Source: Gammaproteobacteria bacterium
Lineage (GTDB): Bacteria > Pseudomonadota > Gammaproteobacteria > Pseudomonadales > Azotimanducaceae
Direction: 5' to 3'
Assembly: GCA_026706935.1 (NCBI GenBank)
Contig: JAPOXV010000018.1
Location: forward strand, 310,001-374,000
DNA length: 64,000 bases
The translations under genes and the position numbers were made by a program. The notes under the pieces are model-generated. The model saw only the letters and a list, made by a program, of their open reading frames with translations. It was not told the origin of the DNA and searched no databases. This document shows positions 1 through 8,978 of the stretch, piece by piece (position 1 is the first letter of the stretch; every line of letters begins with the position of its first letter).

Positions 1-1125
1 CGTTCCCTGGAAAACCCATTTTTCCACACCGCTCGCAAGGTCGTAAGCGATGATCGCATCGGAGGTGTGTGTGGCAGGTGATGAAGTATTTTCTCCTGTA
101 CCGATATACAACTGGTTCCTTTTTGCGTCGATCGCTGGAGTCGTCCAAATTGGCGCACCCGAAGGTCCTTGCATTTGCACACCGAGTTCGTTCTTGTATG
201 TTGGTTTTGCGTGCTCGGTCGTACGCGCAGTCCAGCGAATGGACCAGTCAGCGAGACTCAGCGCGTGTACGCCCCCGTGTGAGACGCAACACGGGTACAT
301 TGGATTCATAGCTAGTGCGACGTCAACCGCGGAGAGCGGGATATAGAGATCGCCGCCGTATGCTCGCTGAGATCCGGTGAGCATGGACTGTTGGAATATA
401 GCAACATTTTCGCGGTGAACCAATGTGCCATCAATTGCACGGACGACCGCAATTTCCTTCGATGATAGTCCGACAGATATAACGGGCTCTCCATTTCGTT
501 CGAACAGGTGGGCGGCGGTCCGAATTCGTGCTTCGGCATCGAAGAACCACTTAACGCAACCGTTATCTCGGCTAATGGCGTAAAGCTTCCCCGTCGTATT
601 TGGGAGGAAGATAGTGTCATTCGAAACTGCGGGGTAACCGCGCATCGTACGACTCTCGGGAACATCAAATACCCACTTAAGCTGAAGCGATCCGACGTTG
701 CTTGAATCGATCTCACTCTCAGGTTGAAATCGTGTGTTCTGTAAGTCGATGCCCCAGTGCGGTATGAGAGATTCCGTTGATATTGGCTCATCATCAACGC
801 AGCGCAGCAGTTGATCTTCTTCACCTGGGTCGGGTTGTCGCGTGGAGATGAATTCAGCGACTTCCTGTATCTCCGCTTCACTTACTCCTTGTACGAACGG
901 TGCCATGGCTCCCTGAGTGAGCGCATCTAGCACTCGAGATTGGAAGTACTGTGCCATGGTGCGGCGATCCGGTACTTTAGGATCAGTAGGCTGATCATGA
1001 CAGAGTGCACATTTCTCGTTGTAGAGTGTTTCACCGTTGCCCGTAACGTTCGAAGCGAAGAACAAGCTTGTAAACAATGCGCCGGTGATGAACTTCGTCA
1101 GGAGTTCAGGACGTCGTTGAATCAT
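1..1125 (-). CDS. Cytochrome c / PQQ beta-propeller dehydrogenase (polyvinyl-alcohol-dehydrogenase-like), C-terminus beyond the window
   Basis: This open frame reads leftward from ATG at 1125 and runs off the left edge without a stop, leaving 375 residues. A hydrophobic signal peptide (residues about 9-28) is followed by a c-type haem motif, CALCH, near residue 39, then a PQQ-type propeller. Seen motifs include LYIPLSAVD, a vicinal Cys-Cys pair (YPCCVSHGGVHAL), GPSGAPIWTTPAID and LYIGTGENTSSPATHTSDAI. The haem-then-propeller order and these motifs match cytochrome-fused PQQ dehydrogenases of the polyvinyl alcohol dehydrogenase type. The family oxidises alcohols in the periplasm and passes electrons to its own haem. 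The substrate cannot be read from sequence. It is divergent from the crotonase at 1207. No clear Shine-Dalgarno sequence precedes the ATG. Confidence 0.88.
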   Translation of the reverse strand, partial: MIQRRPELLTKFITGALFTSLFFASNVTGNGETLYNEKCALCHDQPTDPKVPDRRTMAQYFQSRVLDALTQGAMAPFVQGVSEAEIQEVAEFISTRQPDPGEEDQLLRCVDDEPISTESLIPHWGIDLQNTRFQPESEIDSSNVGSLQLKWVFDVPESRTMRGYPAVSNDTIFLPNTTGKLYAISRDNGCVKWFFDAEARIRTAAHLFERNGEPVISVGLSSKEIAVVRAIDGTLVHRENVAIFQQSMLTGSQRAYGGDLYIPLSAVDVALAMNPMYPCCVSHGGVHALSLADWSIRWTARTTEHAKPTYKNELGVQMQGPSGAPIWTTPAIDAKRNQLYIGTGENTSSPATHTSDAIIAYDLASGVEKWVFQGT

Positions 1126-1206
1126 TTGTCAGTTAATAGTTGATCTGGTTGGCAGAAACGAACATGACAATAAAATCACAGATTTGTTTTATATTGAGAC
1201 TGCATT

Positions 1207-2118
1207 ATGGGCGAATTTGACAGCATCCTTTACGAAGTCGAAGATGGTCGCGCACGAATAACACTCAATCGACCCGAAAAACTAAACGCGCTCACGCTGA
1301 AGCTGCAATCGGAACTCAATGAAGCGCTTTGGGAAGCGGACAACAATAGAGCTGTTCATTGCGTAATTCTGCGCGGCGCTGGTCGCGCGTTTTCGGCAGG
1401 TTATGACCTTACTGGCGCAGACGGCAACATTCCCGTATCGAGGATCCAATCAGAGGAGAACGAATATAGAGGTGGCAGAAGCATTGATGACGATGCGTGG
1501 CAACTCGAGCGCAGTCAACGATATCGAATGGCGATATTTGATATGCATAAGCCGGTTATTGCTCAGTTGCATGGATACTGTCTTGCCGGTGGGACCGACG
1601 TTGCTCTCATGTGCGACATGATTATTGCCGCGGAGGACACGCTCATTGGTTTTCCACCCGCTCGGGACTTAGGCGCATTACCTAACAACATGTGGATTTA
1701 CCACGTTGGACCTCAATGGGCGAAACGATTGAATCTCACGGGTGACTACATCACAGGAAAGGAGGCGCAACAGATCGGTCTCGTAATGAAAGCTGTACCG
1801 AATGAGTACTTAGAGAATGAGGTCGAACAGTTAGCGGATCGTCTAGCCTTGATTGATCCGGATCTTCTTTCAACGAACAAACGCATCATCAATATGGCGC
1901 TTGAGTTGATGGGTGCTAGGACCCTTCAACGCATGGCGAGTGAAAACGACGTAAGAGGACACAACACGAGGGCAGCCGATGGTTTCCGAAGTTCGGTCGC
2001 CGACATCGGCTTGCGAGACACATTACGCAACCGTGACGGAAAATTCGGAGACGGTCGTGTCCGCGTTAATGGTCCAGAACTACGTGACGAAGAAGGTAAT
2101 CTGAAGCCACTTGATTAG
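1207..2118 (+). CDS. Crotonase-superfamily enoyl-CoA hydratase/isomerase with altered active site
   Basis: This 303-residue protein has the crotonase fold. The first oxyanion-hole segment is RGAGRAFSAGYDL (about residues 58-70) and the second is YCLAGGTDVALMCD (about 123-136). The two catalytic glutamates of classical enoyl-CoA hydratase (GGxxE and PEI) are replaced: the first position is Asp (GGTD) and the second is Ala (FPPARDLG). CoA-thioester binding is therefore expected, but simple syn-hydration is uncertain. Isomerase, hydrolase or C-C lyase activity is possible. The gene lies 104 bp upstream of the liv-type transporter operon on the same strand, so it may act on the CoA thioester made by the synthetase at 5685. 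The C-terminal tail (EGNLKPLD) is hydrophilic. Confidence 0.85.
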   Translation: MGEFDSILYEVEDGRARITLNRPEKLNALTLKLQSELNEALWEADNNRAVHCVILRGAGRAFSAGYDLTGADGNIPVSRIQSEENEYRGGRSIDDDAWQLERSQRYRMAIFDMHKPVIAQLHGYCLAGGTDVALMCDMIIAAEDTLIGFPPARDLGALPNNMWIYHVGPQWAKRLNLTGDYITGKEAQQIGLVMKAVPNEYLENEVEQLADRLALIDPDLLSTNKRIINMALELMGARTLQRMASENDVRGHNTRAADGFRSSVADIGLRDTLRNRDGKFGDGRVRVNGPELRDEEGNLKPLD

Positions 2119-2222
2119 TGTCCAGCGTTTTAGATAAACGATAGAGATTTGTGACTATCGGAAGCCGATAATTCGCCGGCGTCACACTACGCATACATGA
2201 TCTCGCACTAGAGAGTCCTTCG

Positions 2223-3113
2223 TTGGATTTCATCAGTCTGGGTACTTTCGTCCAGCTTCTCGTCACCGGTATTTCGCATGGCTGCCTCTATGGTCTTGTC
2301 GCCTTAGGGTTCGTGCTGATTTACAAAGCGACTGAAATGGTCAATTTCGCTCAAGGCGACATCATGATGTGGGGCGCATTCATCGCGTTCACGCTCGCGA
2401 GCTACTTCGGCTTGAGTTACCTGCCGGTCGTTATCCTCACGATTTTCGTGATGGCACTTTTCGGTCTACTTTTGGAACGAACGATCATCCGCCCCATGAT
2501 TGGCGAACCACCATTCGCGGTCCTGATGCTCACCATTGGCTTAGGGTTCGTGTTACGTGCGATCGCTGGGATGATCTGGGGTCATGACGAGAAAGAGTTT
2601 GATACGCCGTATTCAATAGATCCGTTGATTCTAGGTCAAGTCTCACTTGATTATGAGCAATTGGTGGTTGTAGGTTGCACCATTCTGTTGTGCTTAGCGC
2701 TCTATGTGTTTCTGCGATTCACTCGATTCGGAATTGCCATGCAGGCAGCATCACAAAACCAGCTTGCCGCTGCATATGTCGGGATACCCGTCAAGAATGT
2801 CGTCGCAATAACTTGGTGTCTATCAACGGCTATAGCGGCGGTTGCCGCACTGCTAGTCGCGCCGTTGCAACTAATCTATCCTGGCATTGGGTTTGTTGTT
2901 GGTATCAAGGCATTCGTGGCTGCGATTGTCGGAGGTTTCGGGAGTCTCGCAGGTGCGCTCATCGGTGGAATCTGTATCGGCATTGTTGAGCAGTTCGTTG
3001 GCTATGCCTTCGAAGGGGCATACGGTGAGACATCGGTATATGTTCTGCTTTTACTCATGCTATTGGTCCGACCGCAAGGCTTAATCGCCACACTTCAACG
3101 GAAGAAAGTCTGA
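2223..3113 (+). CDS. livH: Branched-chain-type ABC transporter permease, LivH family
   Basis: This 296-residue inner-membrane protein has about eight hydrophobic segments and LivH hallmarks: GISHGCLYGLVALGFVLIYKA at the N terminus, FAQGDIMMWGAF, and a C-terminal KAFVAAIVGGFGSLAGALIG coupling region. It forms one half of the transmembrane channel for a LivK-type binding protein. The start is TTG at 2223 with a purine-rich AGAGAG element a few bases upstream; no better in-frame ATG precedes it. The stop overlaps the livM start by one base (TGATG), indicating translational coupling. Liv-type systems import branched-chain amino acids but also many carboxylates, amides and aromatic acids. Confidence 0.93.
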   Translation: MDFISLGTFVQLLVTGISHGCLYGLVALGFVLIYKATEMVNFAQGDIMMWGAFIAFTLASYFGLSYLPVVILTIFVMALFGLLLERTIIRPMIGEPPFAVLMLTIGLGFVLRAIAGMIWGHDEKEFDTPYSIDPLILGQVSLDYEQLVVVGCTILLCLALYVFLRFTRFGIAMQAASQNQLAAAYVGIPVKNVVAITWCLSTAIAAVAALLVAPLQLIYPGIGFVVGIKAFVAAIVGGFGSLAGALIGGICIGIVEQFVGYAFEGAYGETSVYVLLLLMLLVRPQGLIATLQRKKV

Positions 3114-4189
3114 TGCGGTTTGTTTTAAAAACGAACTACACTCAAGACATAAACCTGTTCCTACACAACGGGCAGCGTTTCTGGTACGGATTACTGATTG
3201 CTGCGCTGATAGTCGCACCATTTTTTCTTGAGAACTTTTACGTCGGTGAACTCACGTACTTGTTTATCTGGGTTATAGCAGGCGCCGGGTTAATGCTCTT
3301 GATCGGCTATACCGGTCTCGTAAGCATGGGACATGCGGCATTTATGGCGATTGGCGCGTATGCCCATGCCGTGTTGTTTAAACTGGGTGTGCCGTTCTTG
3401 CCCTCCCTGTTAATGGCGGCATTGATATCGGGGTTGCTTGGCGCGATCATCGGTGTCGCGGCATTACGTATGACAGGAATCTACCTAGCGGTCGCGACGA
3501 TTTCTTTCGCGTTCATCATAGAAAAGGTCATCAGCGCGTGGCGTCCAGTGACCGGCGGTCACCGTGGTTTCATTGTGCCTGAGCCAGTTATGTTTGGGTT
3601 GGACTTCGGCTCGGACTTGGCTTTCTACTTCCTGTGTTTGGTTGTCGTCATCGCCGTTATGTTGGTCGTAATGAACCTGTTGCGATCGCCGACGGGTCGG
3701 GCTATGGTGGCCGTTCGGGACTCGGAAATTTCTGCTCAGGCAATGGGCGTAAACCTAGTCCAGACGAAGACGCTCGCGTTCACCTTATCTGCGGCTTTTA
3801 CCGGATTAGCCGGCGCGCTGTACTCACATAAGATCGGGATGTTGTTTCCAGAAAACTTCACGATCATCCTGTCAATCAAGCTCCTGATGTTAGTGGTAGT
3901 AGGTGGTTTAGGTTCTGTCCATGGGATTGTTTTCGGTGCGGTGTTCATCTCAATACTCCCGCAGTTGATCGCAATATTGAGGGACTTTCTACCAACATGG
4001 CTTGCACAACGTCGTGGCTTAGAACCTCTTGTCTTTGGCGCAATACTCATGTTCTTCCTTATGTTTGAACCGCTCGGGCTCTATGGAAGATGGGTAAAAA
4101 TCCGTTCGTATTTCACGCAGTTTCCTCTGTATCGCAAATCGACATTCAAGCGTCAGAAGTCTTACCTTCGCACGGAGCGCGTACATTGA
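3113..4189 (+). CDS. livM: Branched-chain-type ABC transporter permease, LivM family
   Basis: This 358-residue permease pairs with LivH. It shows the LivM segment LMLLIGYTGLVSMGHAAFMAIGAYA, the loop GRAMVAVRDSEISAQAMGVN that docks on the ATPases, and a conserved VVGGLGSVHGIVFGAVF near the C terminus. The N-terminal 20 residues are hydrophilic and lead into the first membrane segment. The gene starts one base inside the livH stop, and its own stop overlaps the probable livG start. The tail after the last membrane helix (from about residue 325) is longer and more basic than usual, and shares its DNA with the region just upstream of livG. Confidence 0.93.
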   Translation: MRFVLKTNYTQDINLFLHNGQRFWYGLLIAALIVAPFFLENFYVGELTYLFIWVIAGAGLMLLIGYTGLVSMGHAAFMAIGAYAHAVLFKLGVPFLPSLLMAALISGLLGAIIGVAALRMTGIYLAVATISFAFIIEKVISAWRPVTGGHRGFIVPEPVMFGLDFGSDLAFYFLCLVVVIAVMLVVMNLLRSPTGRAMVAVRDSEISAQAMGVNLVQTKTLAFTLSAAFTGLAGALYSHKIGMLFPENFTIILSIKLLMLVVVGGLGSVHGIVFGAVFISILPQLIAILRDFLPTWLAQRRGLEPLVFGAILMFFLMFEPLGLYGRWVKIRSYFTQFPLYRKSTFKRQKSYLRTERVH

Positions 4190-4944
4190 GCGTCTTCGAA
4201 GCAAAGGAGATTGGTGTTAGCTTTGGCGGGGTACGTGCCCTTCACGACGTGTCATTCTCCGTAGAAACAGGCGAAATCTTCAGCATCATGGGACCTAATG
4301 GCGCTGGTAAGACAACGGTCTTTAATCTGATTAGTCGCTTTTACGATCTTGACCACGGCGACTTGTATTTAAACGGTGAGAATATCAGCAAGATTTCACC
4401 GCACGAAGTCGCGGCACGTGGTATCGCACGGACCTTTCAAAATACCGAGTTATTCGAAAACGAAACGGTACTTCAGAATTTATTAACGGCACACCATACC
4501 CACCGTCGTACGAGCTTCCTATCTGAGATGTTCTTTCTGCCCAAGGTACGAAGACAGGACCTGAGCTTTCGGGAGAAGGTTGAGGACATCATCGACTTAC
4601 TCGACTTGCAAAGTTACCGCGATCAGCGTATTGACGCATTGCCCTTTGGCGCTCGGAAAATCGTCGAACTTGGTCGCGCGCTAAGTCTTGAGCCTGAACT
4701 GCTGCTCCTTGATGAGCCTTCGTCGGGGCTCAATCCAGAAGAGACCGAGGACCTTTCGTTCTGGATTGAGGATATCAAGGAGGAACTAGGTGTTACGGTC
4801 ATCATGGTCGAGCATGACATGAATCTTCTGGGCCAAGTTTCTGGACGCGTGATGGCGTTGAACGACGGAGAATTGTTGACGATCGGTACACCCGAAGAAG
4901 TGCGTGAGCACCCTGACGTCATTAACGCCTATTTAGGTGAATAA
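4186..4944 (+). CDS. livG: Branched-chain-type ABC transporter ATPase, LivG family
   Basis: This is the cytoplasmic ATPase subunit. Walker A is GPNGAGKTT, the signature motif has the LivG-specific form LPFGARKIVELGRAL, Walker B is LLLLDEPSSGL, and a switch histidine follows in VEHDMNLL. An upstream in-frame ATG at 4090 would overlap livM by 100 bp and add 32 non-conserved residues. I prefer TTG at 4186, because GGAG at 4174-4177 sits 8 bases upstream, the TTGA overlaps the livM stop, and the resulting 252 residues match the family length. LivG works with LivF as a heterodimer on LivHM. Confidence 0.92.
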   Translation: MSVFEAKEIGVSFGGVRALHDVSFSVETGEIFSIMGPNGAGKTTVFNLISRFYDLDHGDLYLNGENISKISPHEVAARGIARTFQNTELFENETVLQNLLTAHHTHRRTSFLSEMFFLPKVRRQDLSFREKVEDIIDLLDLQSYRDQRIDALPFGARKIVELGRALSLEPELLLLDEPSSGLNPEETEDLSFWIEDIKEELGVTVIMVEHDMNLLGQVSGRVMALNDGELLTIGTPEEVREHPDVINAYLGE

Positions 4945-4947
4945 GTC

Positions 4948-5712
4948 ATGCCGATGCTCGAAGTCCGCAACGTCGAGTCCTACTATGGACCGATCATGGC
5001 AATCCGCGGCGTTTCAATTGACGTCGATGAAGGGAATATCGTGACGTTGCTTGGCGCGAATGGCGCAGGTAAAACGACCGTTTTAAAGACGATTTCGGGT
5101 GCACTCGATCCCCAGAAAGGATCGGTGTCGTTCGAAGCGACTGATGTGACCGGACTAGAGCCTGATATCCTCGCACGACGTGGTGTGGCGCACGTTCCAG
5201 AAGGTCGGGAAGTTTTTCCGTTCTTGAGTACGGAAGAAAACCTGCGAATGGGCGCTTATACACAGCGAGGGTCGGATCTAGGAGAAGATCTTGAGACTGT
5301 GTACGGTTACTTTCCACAGTTGCGAGAGCACCGAAAGCTCGCTGCTGGCTTCTTATCCGGCGGGCAACAACAAATGCTTGCGATTGGGCGTGCTCTAATG
5401 CTCCGACCAAAGGTCATGTTGCTCGACGAACCTTCACTCGGCTTAGCGCCTAGACTCGTGCATGAAATTTCCGAGATCATCGTTCGGTTGAATGAAGAGC
5501 AAGAGGTCACGGTCTTACTGGTCGAACAAAACGCAAAGATGGCATTGGGAATTGCGCGGTACGGCTATATCATGGAATCAGGTAGGGTCGTTATGGAAGA
5601 TACAACCGAGCGCCTTTCCCAATCGACCGATGTGCAAGAGTTCTATCTCGGCATGAAAGCGGGCGGAGTGCGAGGTCGTCGTAGATGGAAGAAGCGAAAG
5701 ACATGGAGATAA
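4948..5712 (+). CDS. livF: Branched-chain-type ABC transporter ATPase, LivF family
   Basis: This 254-residue second ATPase of the Liv system has Walker A GANGAGKTT, signature LSGGQQQMLAIGRAL, Walker B VMLLDEPSLGLAP and the VEQNAKMAL switch region. Start codons at 4948 and 4954 are both possible (MPMLEVRNVESYYG). The C terminus, after the usual EFYLG end, carries an extra basic run rich in Arg, Lys and Trp whose DNA overlaps the start of the acyl-CoA synthetase gene by 28 bp. That overlap indicates the synthetase belongs to the same transcript. Confidence 0.93.
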   Translation: MPMLEVRNVESYYGPIMAIRGVSIDVDEGNIVTLLGANGAGKTTVLKTISGALDPQKGSVSFEATDVTGLEPDILARRGVAHVPEGREVFPFLSTEENLRMGAYTQRGSDLGEDLETVYGYFPQLREHRKLAAGFLSGGQQQMLAIGRALMLRPKVMLLDEPSLGLAPRLVHEISEIIVRLNEEQEVTVLLVEQNAKMALGIARYGYIMESGRVVMEDTTERLSQSTDVQEFYLGMKAGGVRGRRRWKKRKTWR

Positions 5713-7523
5713 ACACATCGGGAATCGTCGACGGTCACTCGACAATGGCAGCACTTTTTGGGGCTCGCGTGAAAGAACTTCAGAGCAAAGTCGTGATTCG
5801 CGAGAAGGACTTCGGGATCTGGAATGAATACACGTGGGCTGATTGGGGTGAATACGCAAAGCTCGTTGGCTTAGGTTTAAAGTCACTCGGCTTGGAACGA
5901 GGTGACGTATGTTCTATTGCATCAGAAATCAACAAAGAATGGATGTTCGCAGACCTCGGGGTAATCTGTATCGGCGGTGTGTGTAACGGTGTCTATCCAA
6001 CGGATGCGCCTAATCAGGTTGAGTACCTGATCAGCGATAGTGGTACTCGTTTCTACTTCGCAGAAGATGAAGAGCAACTCGATAAGGTACTTGAGGTACG
6101 CGACCGCACGCCAACGCTTAAAAAAATCATCATCTTTGACATGGAAGGGTTACGTCATCTTGATGACGAAATGTGTATGTCTTTCGAAGAACTCCTTGAG
6201 CTTGGTCGAGAGCAGATGGTGAACGATGACATCTGGAAGGTGGAGATCGAAAAGGCGAATCCAAACGATCTCATGATCTTGACATACACGTCAGGTACGA
6301 CAGGTCCACCCAAGGGCGCGATGATTTCACAAGCAAACATGATGTTCATGACGAACACAATCCAGAACTCGCTTGGATTGACTGAAGTCGACCGTCAACT
6401 CGGATTTTTGCCGCTTGCTCATGTTGCTGGCAGAATGCTCTACACCTTCGCGGTAATTCACTCTAAATCAATCATTCACTTGGTTGAAAACTTGGAAACG
6501 ATCGCGAAAGATCAGCAGGAAGTTGCGCCTACCGTGCATTTCGCCGTACCGAGAGTCTGGGAGAAACAATTCTCGCAAGTTTCGATCATGCAAAAAGAAG
6601 CGACGAGGCTGGGTCGAGCGCTTTACGAGTATGCGCTAAAGATTGGTAAAAAACGCGCCTCGTTTCTACTTGAAGAAAAAGCTGTCCCATGGCATATCGC
6701 GGCGATATTTACGGTCGTAAATCTCTGGGTACTACGGAATATTCGCGTCTTACTCGGCATTCAGGACTGTCGATGGTTGTCAACCGCAGCCGCACCTATT
6801 TCGCCGGATCTGATCGAATGGTATTGGGCGCTTGGCCGTCCGATGTACGAGCTCTACGGACAGACCGAATGTACCGGTATTGCGACGTCAAACATCCCTG
6901 GCGCACTGCGGATAGGTAGTGTTGGCAAGGCGATGCCAGGTGTTGATGTCGCACTCAGCGAGGAAGATGAAATTCTGATTCGTGGTCCAGGCGTTATCTC
7001 CGGCTATTGGCGACAACCAGAAAAGTCAGCCGACACAATTCGTCAGGATTGGTTGTATACGGGCGACGTCGGGAAGATAGACGACGACGGGTTCGTGTAC
7101 ATCGTTGATAGGATGAAAGACATCATCATCACGGCGGGTGGCAAGAACATTACGCCAAGTGAGATCGAGAACCAACTGAAGTTTTCACCATACATCACTG
7201 ACGCGGTCGTGGTTGGAGATCGTCGACCGTACCTTACGTGTCTCGTGATGATCGATCTGGAAAACGTTACCTACTACGCCCAAGAACAGAATGTGCCGTT
7301 CACTAATTACACCAGCCTTTGTCATACGCGCGAAGTCCAAGATCTCGTTGAAAGAGAGATCGAAAACGTGAACGAGCGCTTCGCTCAAGTGGAGACGATC
7401 AAAAAGTTTCGATTAATCGACCAGCTACTCGATCCTGAGGACGAGGAACTAACGCCTACGCAAAAACTCAAACGTAAAGTCGTGAACGAAAAATACGCTG
7501 ATTTAATCGCTGAGATGTACTAA
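5685..7523 (+). CDS. AMP-forming long-chain-type acyl-CoA synthetase
   Basis: This 612-residue adenylate-forming ligase converts a carboxylic acid, ATP and CoA to an acyl-CoA. Seen motifs are the P-loop-like TYTSGTTGPPKGAMIS (about residues 200-215), the YGQTECTG acyl-adenylate motif, YTGDVGKIDDDGFVYIVDR, and the C-terminal catalytic segment KDIIITAGGKNITPSEIE. It resembles FadD15/long-chain synthetases in layout. GAGG at 5672-5675 lies 9 bases before the ATG at 5685; an ATG at 5703 is the alternative. It is embedded between livF and the binding-protein gene, so it likely activates whatever the transporter imports. Chain length and aromatic or terpenoid preference cannot be read off. Confidence 0.92.
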   Translation: MEEAKDMEINTSGIVDGHSTMAALFGARVKELQSKVVIREKDFGIWNEYTWADWGEYAKLVGLGLKSLGLERGDVCSIASEINKEWMFADLGVICIGGVCNGVYPTDAPNQVEYLISDSGTRFYFAEDEEQLDKVLEVRDRTPTLKKIIIFDMEGLRHLDDEMCMSFEELLELGREQMVNDDIWKVEIEKANPNDLMILTYTSGTTGPPKGAMISQANMMFMTNTIQNSLGLTEVDRQLGFLPLAHVAGRMLYTFAVIHSKSIIHLVENLETIAKDQQEVAPTVHFAVPRVWEKQFSQVSIMQKEATRLGRALYEYALKIGKKRASFLLEEKAVPWHIAAIFTVVNLWVLRNIRVLLGIQDCRWLSTAAAPISPDLIEWYWALGRPMYELYGQTECTGIATSNIPGALRIGSVGKAMPGVDVALSEEDEILIRGPGVISGYWRQPEKSADTIRQDWLYTGDVGKIDDDGFVYIVDRMKDIIITAGGKNITPSEIENQLKFSPYITDAVVVGDRRPYLTCLVMIDLENVTYYAQEQNVPFTNYTSLCHTREVQDLVEREIENVNERFAQVETIKKFRLIDQLLDPEDEELTPTQKLKRKVVNEKYADLIAEMY

Positions 7524-7592
7524 GGTGTTACGCTATACACAGCAAGAGCTTCGCGTTCTTTTGTTAACTCGAAAAATGCATCGGAGGCCCCA

Positions 7593-8864
7593 ATGATCAT
7601 ACGTGCTCTGTACGCCAGTTTCCTTATAGGTATTGGCTTGCCACTGCTTTTTGTAATCGGAAGCTGCGCTCAACAACCAGCCGAACAAGCGACAGGCGAC
7701 GCATCGGCAGAGGATGTCGCGAACGTCGGTGATGCTGACAACGAGGCAGCGGGTACGCGAGCGGAAGGGATTTCCAGTACAGAGGTCATCTTTGGAACAC
7801 ATACGGATTTGACGGGACCGATTGCGCTATACGGAGTGGAATCAGTCAATGGTGTCAATATGCGCTTCGATGAGATCAACGCAGAAGGTGGGATCCACGG
7901 GCGTACGTTGAGACTGATCGCCGAGGATACCCAATACCAAGTTCCGGATTCGTTACGGGCAGCGAATAAGCTCATTAATCGCGATCAGATCTTCGCGATG
8001 TTAATGGCATTAGGTACACCAAACAACAACGCAGTAATGCCATTGCAATTTGAAGCCGGAATCCCAAATCTTTTTCCCTTGACCGGCTCAATCCAAATGG
8101 GTGAGCCTCATCATCCCCTTAAGTGGACGGCGCGTGGAATTTACTACTACGAAATGCGAACCGCCATCAAGCACTTTGTTGGTACCGTTGGCCTCGAAAG
8201 ACCATGTATCGTCTACATCGATAACGACTACGGTCAAGAAATCTACGACGGTGCGTTCGACCAAGCGGAAGAAATGGGAATAGAAATCGTCGCCACGTCA
8301 TCTCATCGTAGCACCGAATCGGAATTCACTGCTACGGTACTGAAACTTCGGGAAGCGAATTGCGATCTGGTAATCCTTGGCACGGTAGTTCGAGACTCTA
8401 TTCTCTTGTTCGAAACGGTTCGCAAAATGGCTTGGGAAGGTGTGACTTTCGTTGGCAACAATGCTGCCGCAGGTCAACCGGTGGCGAGCATCGAAAGCGG
8501 TTCGTCTGAAGGCTATTACGCGTTTTCGCATATGTCGCAGATCTATCCGGAGATCGAGACTAATGAAAATCGACTCGCATGGTACAACCGTTATATGGAG
8601 CTCTATGGTGCCGCACCCGACGTACCGGCCATGGAAGCGTATCGAAACGCGGACTTGATTGGTCAAGCGCTTGAACGCGCAGGGCGTGAACTCACACGAG
8701 CGAAGTTCCTATCCGCTCTTGAATCTTTGCGTCAATATGCAGACCCGTTCGGATATACATTGACATTTGGACCCGGCGACCACCGAGGTGTAGATTCCTC
8801 GGTGTTAGTTCAAGTTCAAGATAAACGGTGGGTACAGCAAGATTTAGTCATTCATTACGATTAG
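7593..8864 (+). CDS. Branched-chain-type ABC transporter substrate-binding lipoprotein
   Basis: This 423-residue periplasmic binding protein of the LivK/Peripla_BP_6 type has a signal peptide ending in a lipobox (VIGSC, Cys near residue 29), so it should be membrane-anchored. After a Ser/Ala/Asp-rich linker the receptor domain begins at TEVIFGTHTDLTGPIALYG. The conserved NGVNMRFDEINAEGGIHGR and a type-I two-lobe pattern follow. A strong GGAGG lies just upstream of the ATG. It is the last gene of the liv operon, before a strong terminator. Its ligand sets the pathway's substrate; the linked synthetase argues for an acid rather than an amino acid. Confidence 0.92.
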   Translation: MIIRALYASFLIGIGLPLLFVIGSCAQQPAEQATGDASAEDVANVGDADNEAAGTRAEGISSTEVIFGTHTDLTGPIALYGVESVNGVNMRFDEINAEGGIHGRTLRLIAEDTQYQVPDSLRAANKLINRDQIFAMLMALGTPNNNAVMPLQFEAGIPNLFPLTGSIQMGEPHHPLKWTARGIYYYEMRTAIKHFVGTVGLERPCIVYIDNDYGQEIYDGAFDQAEEMGIEIVATSSHRSTESEFTATVLKLREANCDLVILGTVVRDSILLFETVRKMAWEGVTFVGNNAAAGQPVASIESGSSEGYYAFSHMSQIYPEIETNENRLAWYNRYMELYGAAPDVPAMEAYRNADLIGQALERAGRELTRAKFLSALESLRQYADPFGYTLTFGPGDHRGVDSSVLVQVQDKRWVQQDLVIHYD

Positions 8865-8873
8865 GTCTTCACG

Positions 8874-8910
8874 AAACGAAAAACGGTCGCAGAGCGACCG
8901 TTTTTCGTTT
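8874..8910. terminator. Perfect bidirectional intrinsic terminator
   Basis: A 16-bp perfect inverted repeat (8874-8889 with 8895-8910) encloses a 5-base loop, cagag. The stem has a GC-rich core (cggtcg/cgaccg) flanked by A-runs on the left and T-runs on the right, so it works on both strands. It lies between the convergent liv operon and the peroxiredoxin gene. Confidence 0.93.
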
Positions 8911-8978
8911 ATTCGAGTGAGCATTCAGCGATTCTTGAAGCTCTATGTCGAATGGAGCGGGGTCGAGTTGTAGACGTG

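Noticed and set aside
312-881. A 189-residue minus-strand open frame in the left edge region
   Set aside because: It overlaps the PQQ/cytochrome dehydrogenase frame in another phase and shows no family features; the PQQ frame has clear motifs throughout.
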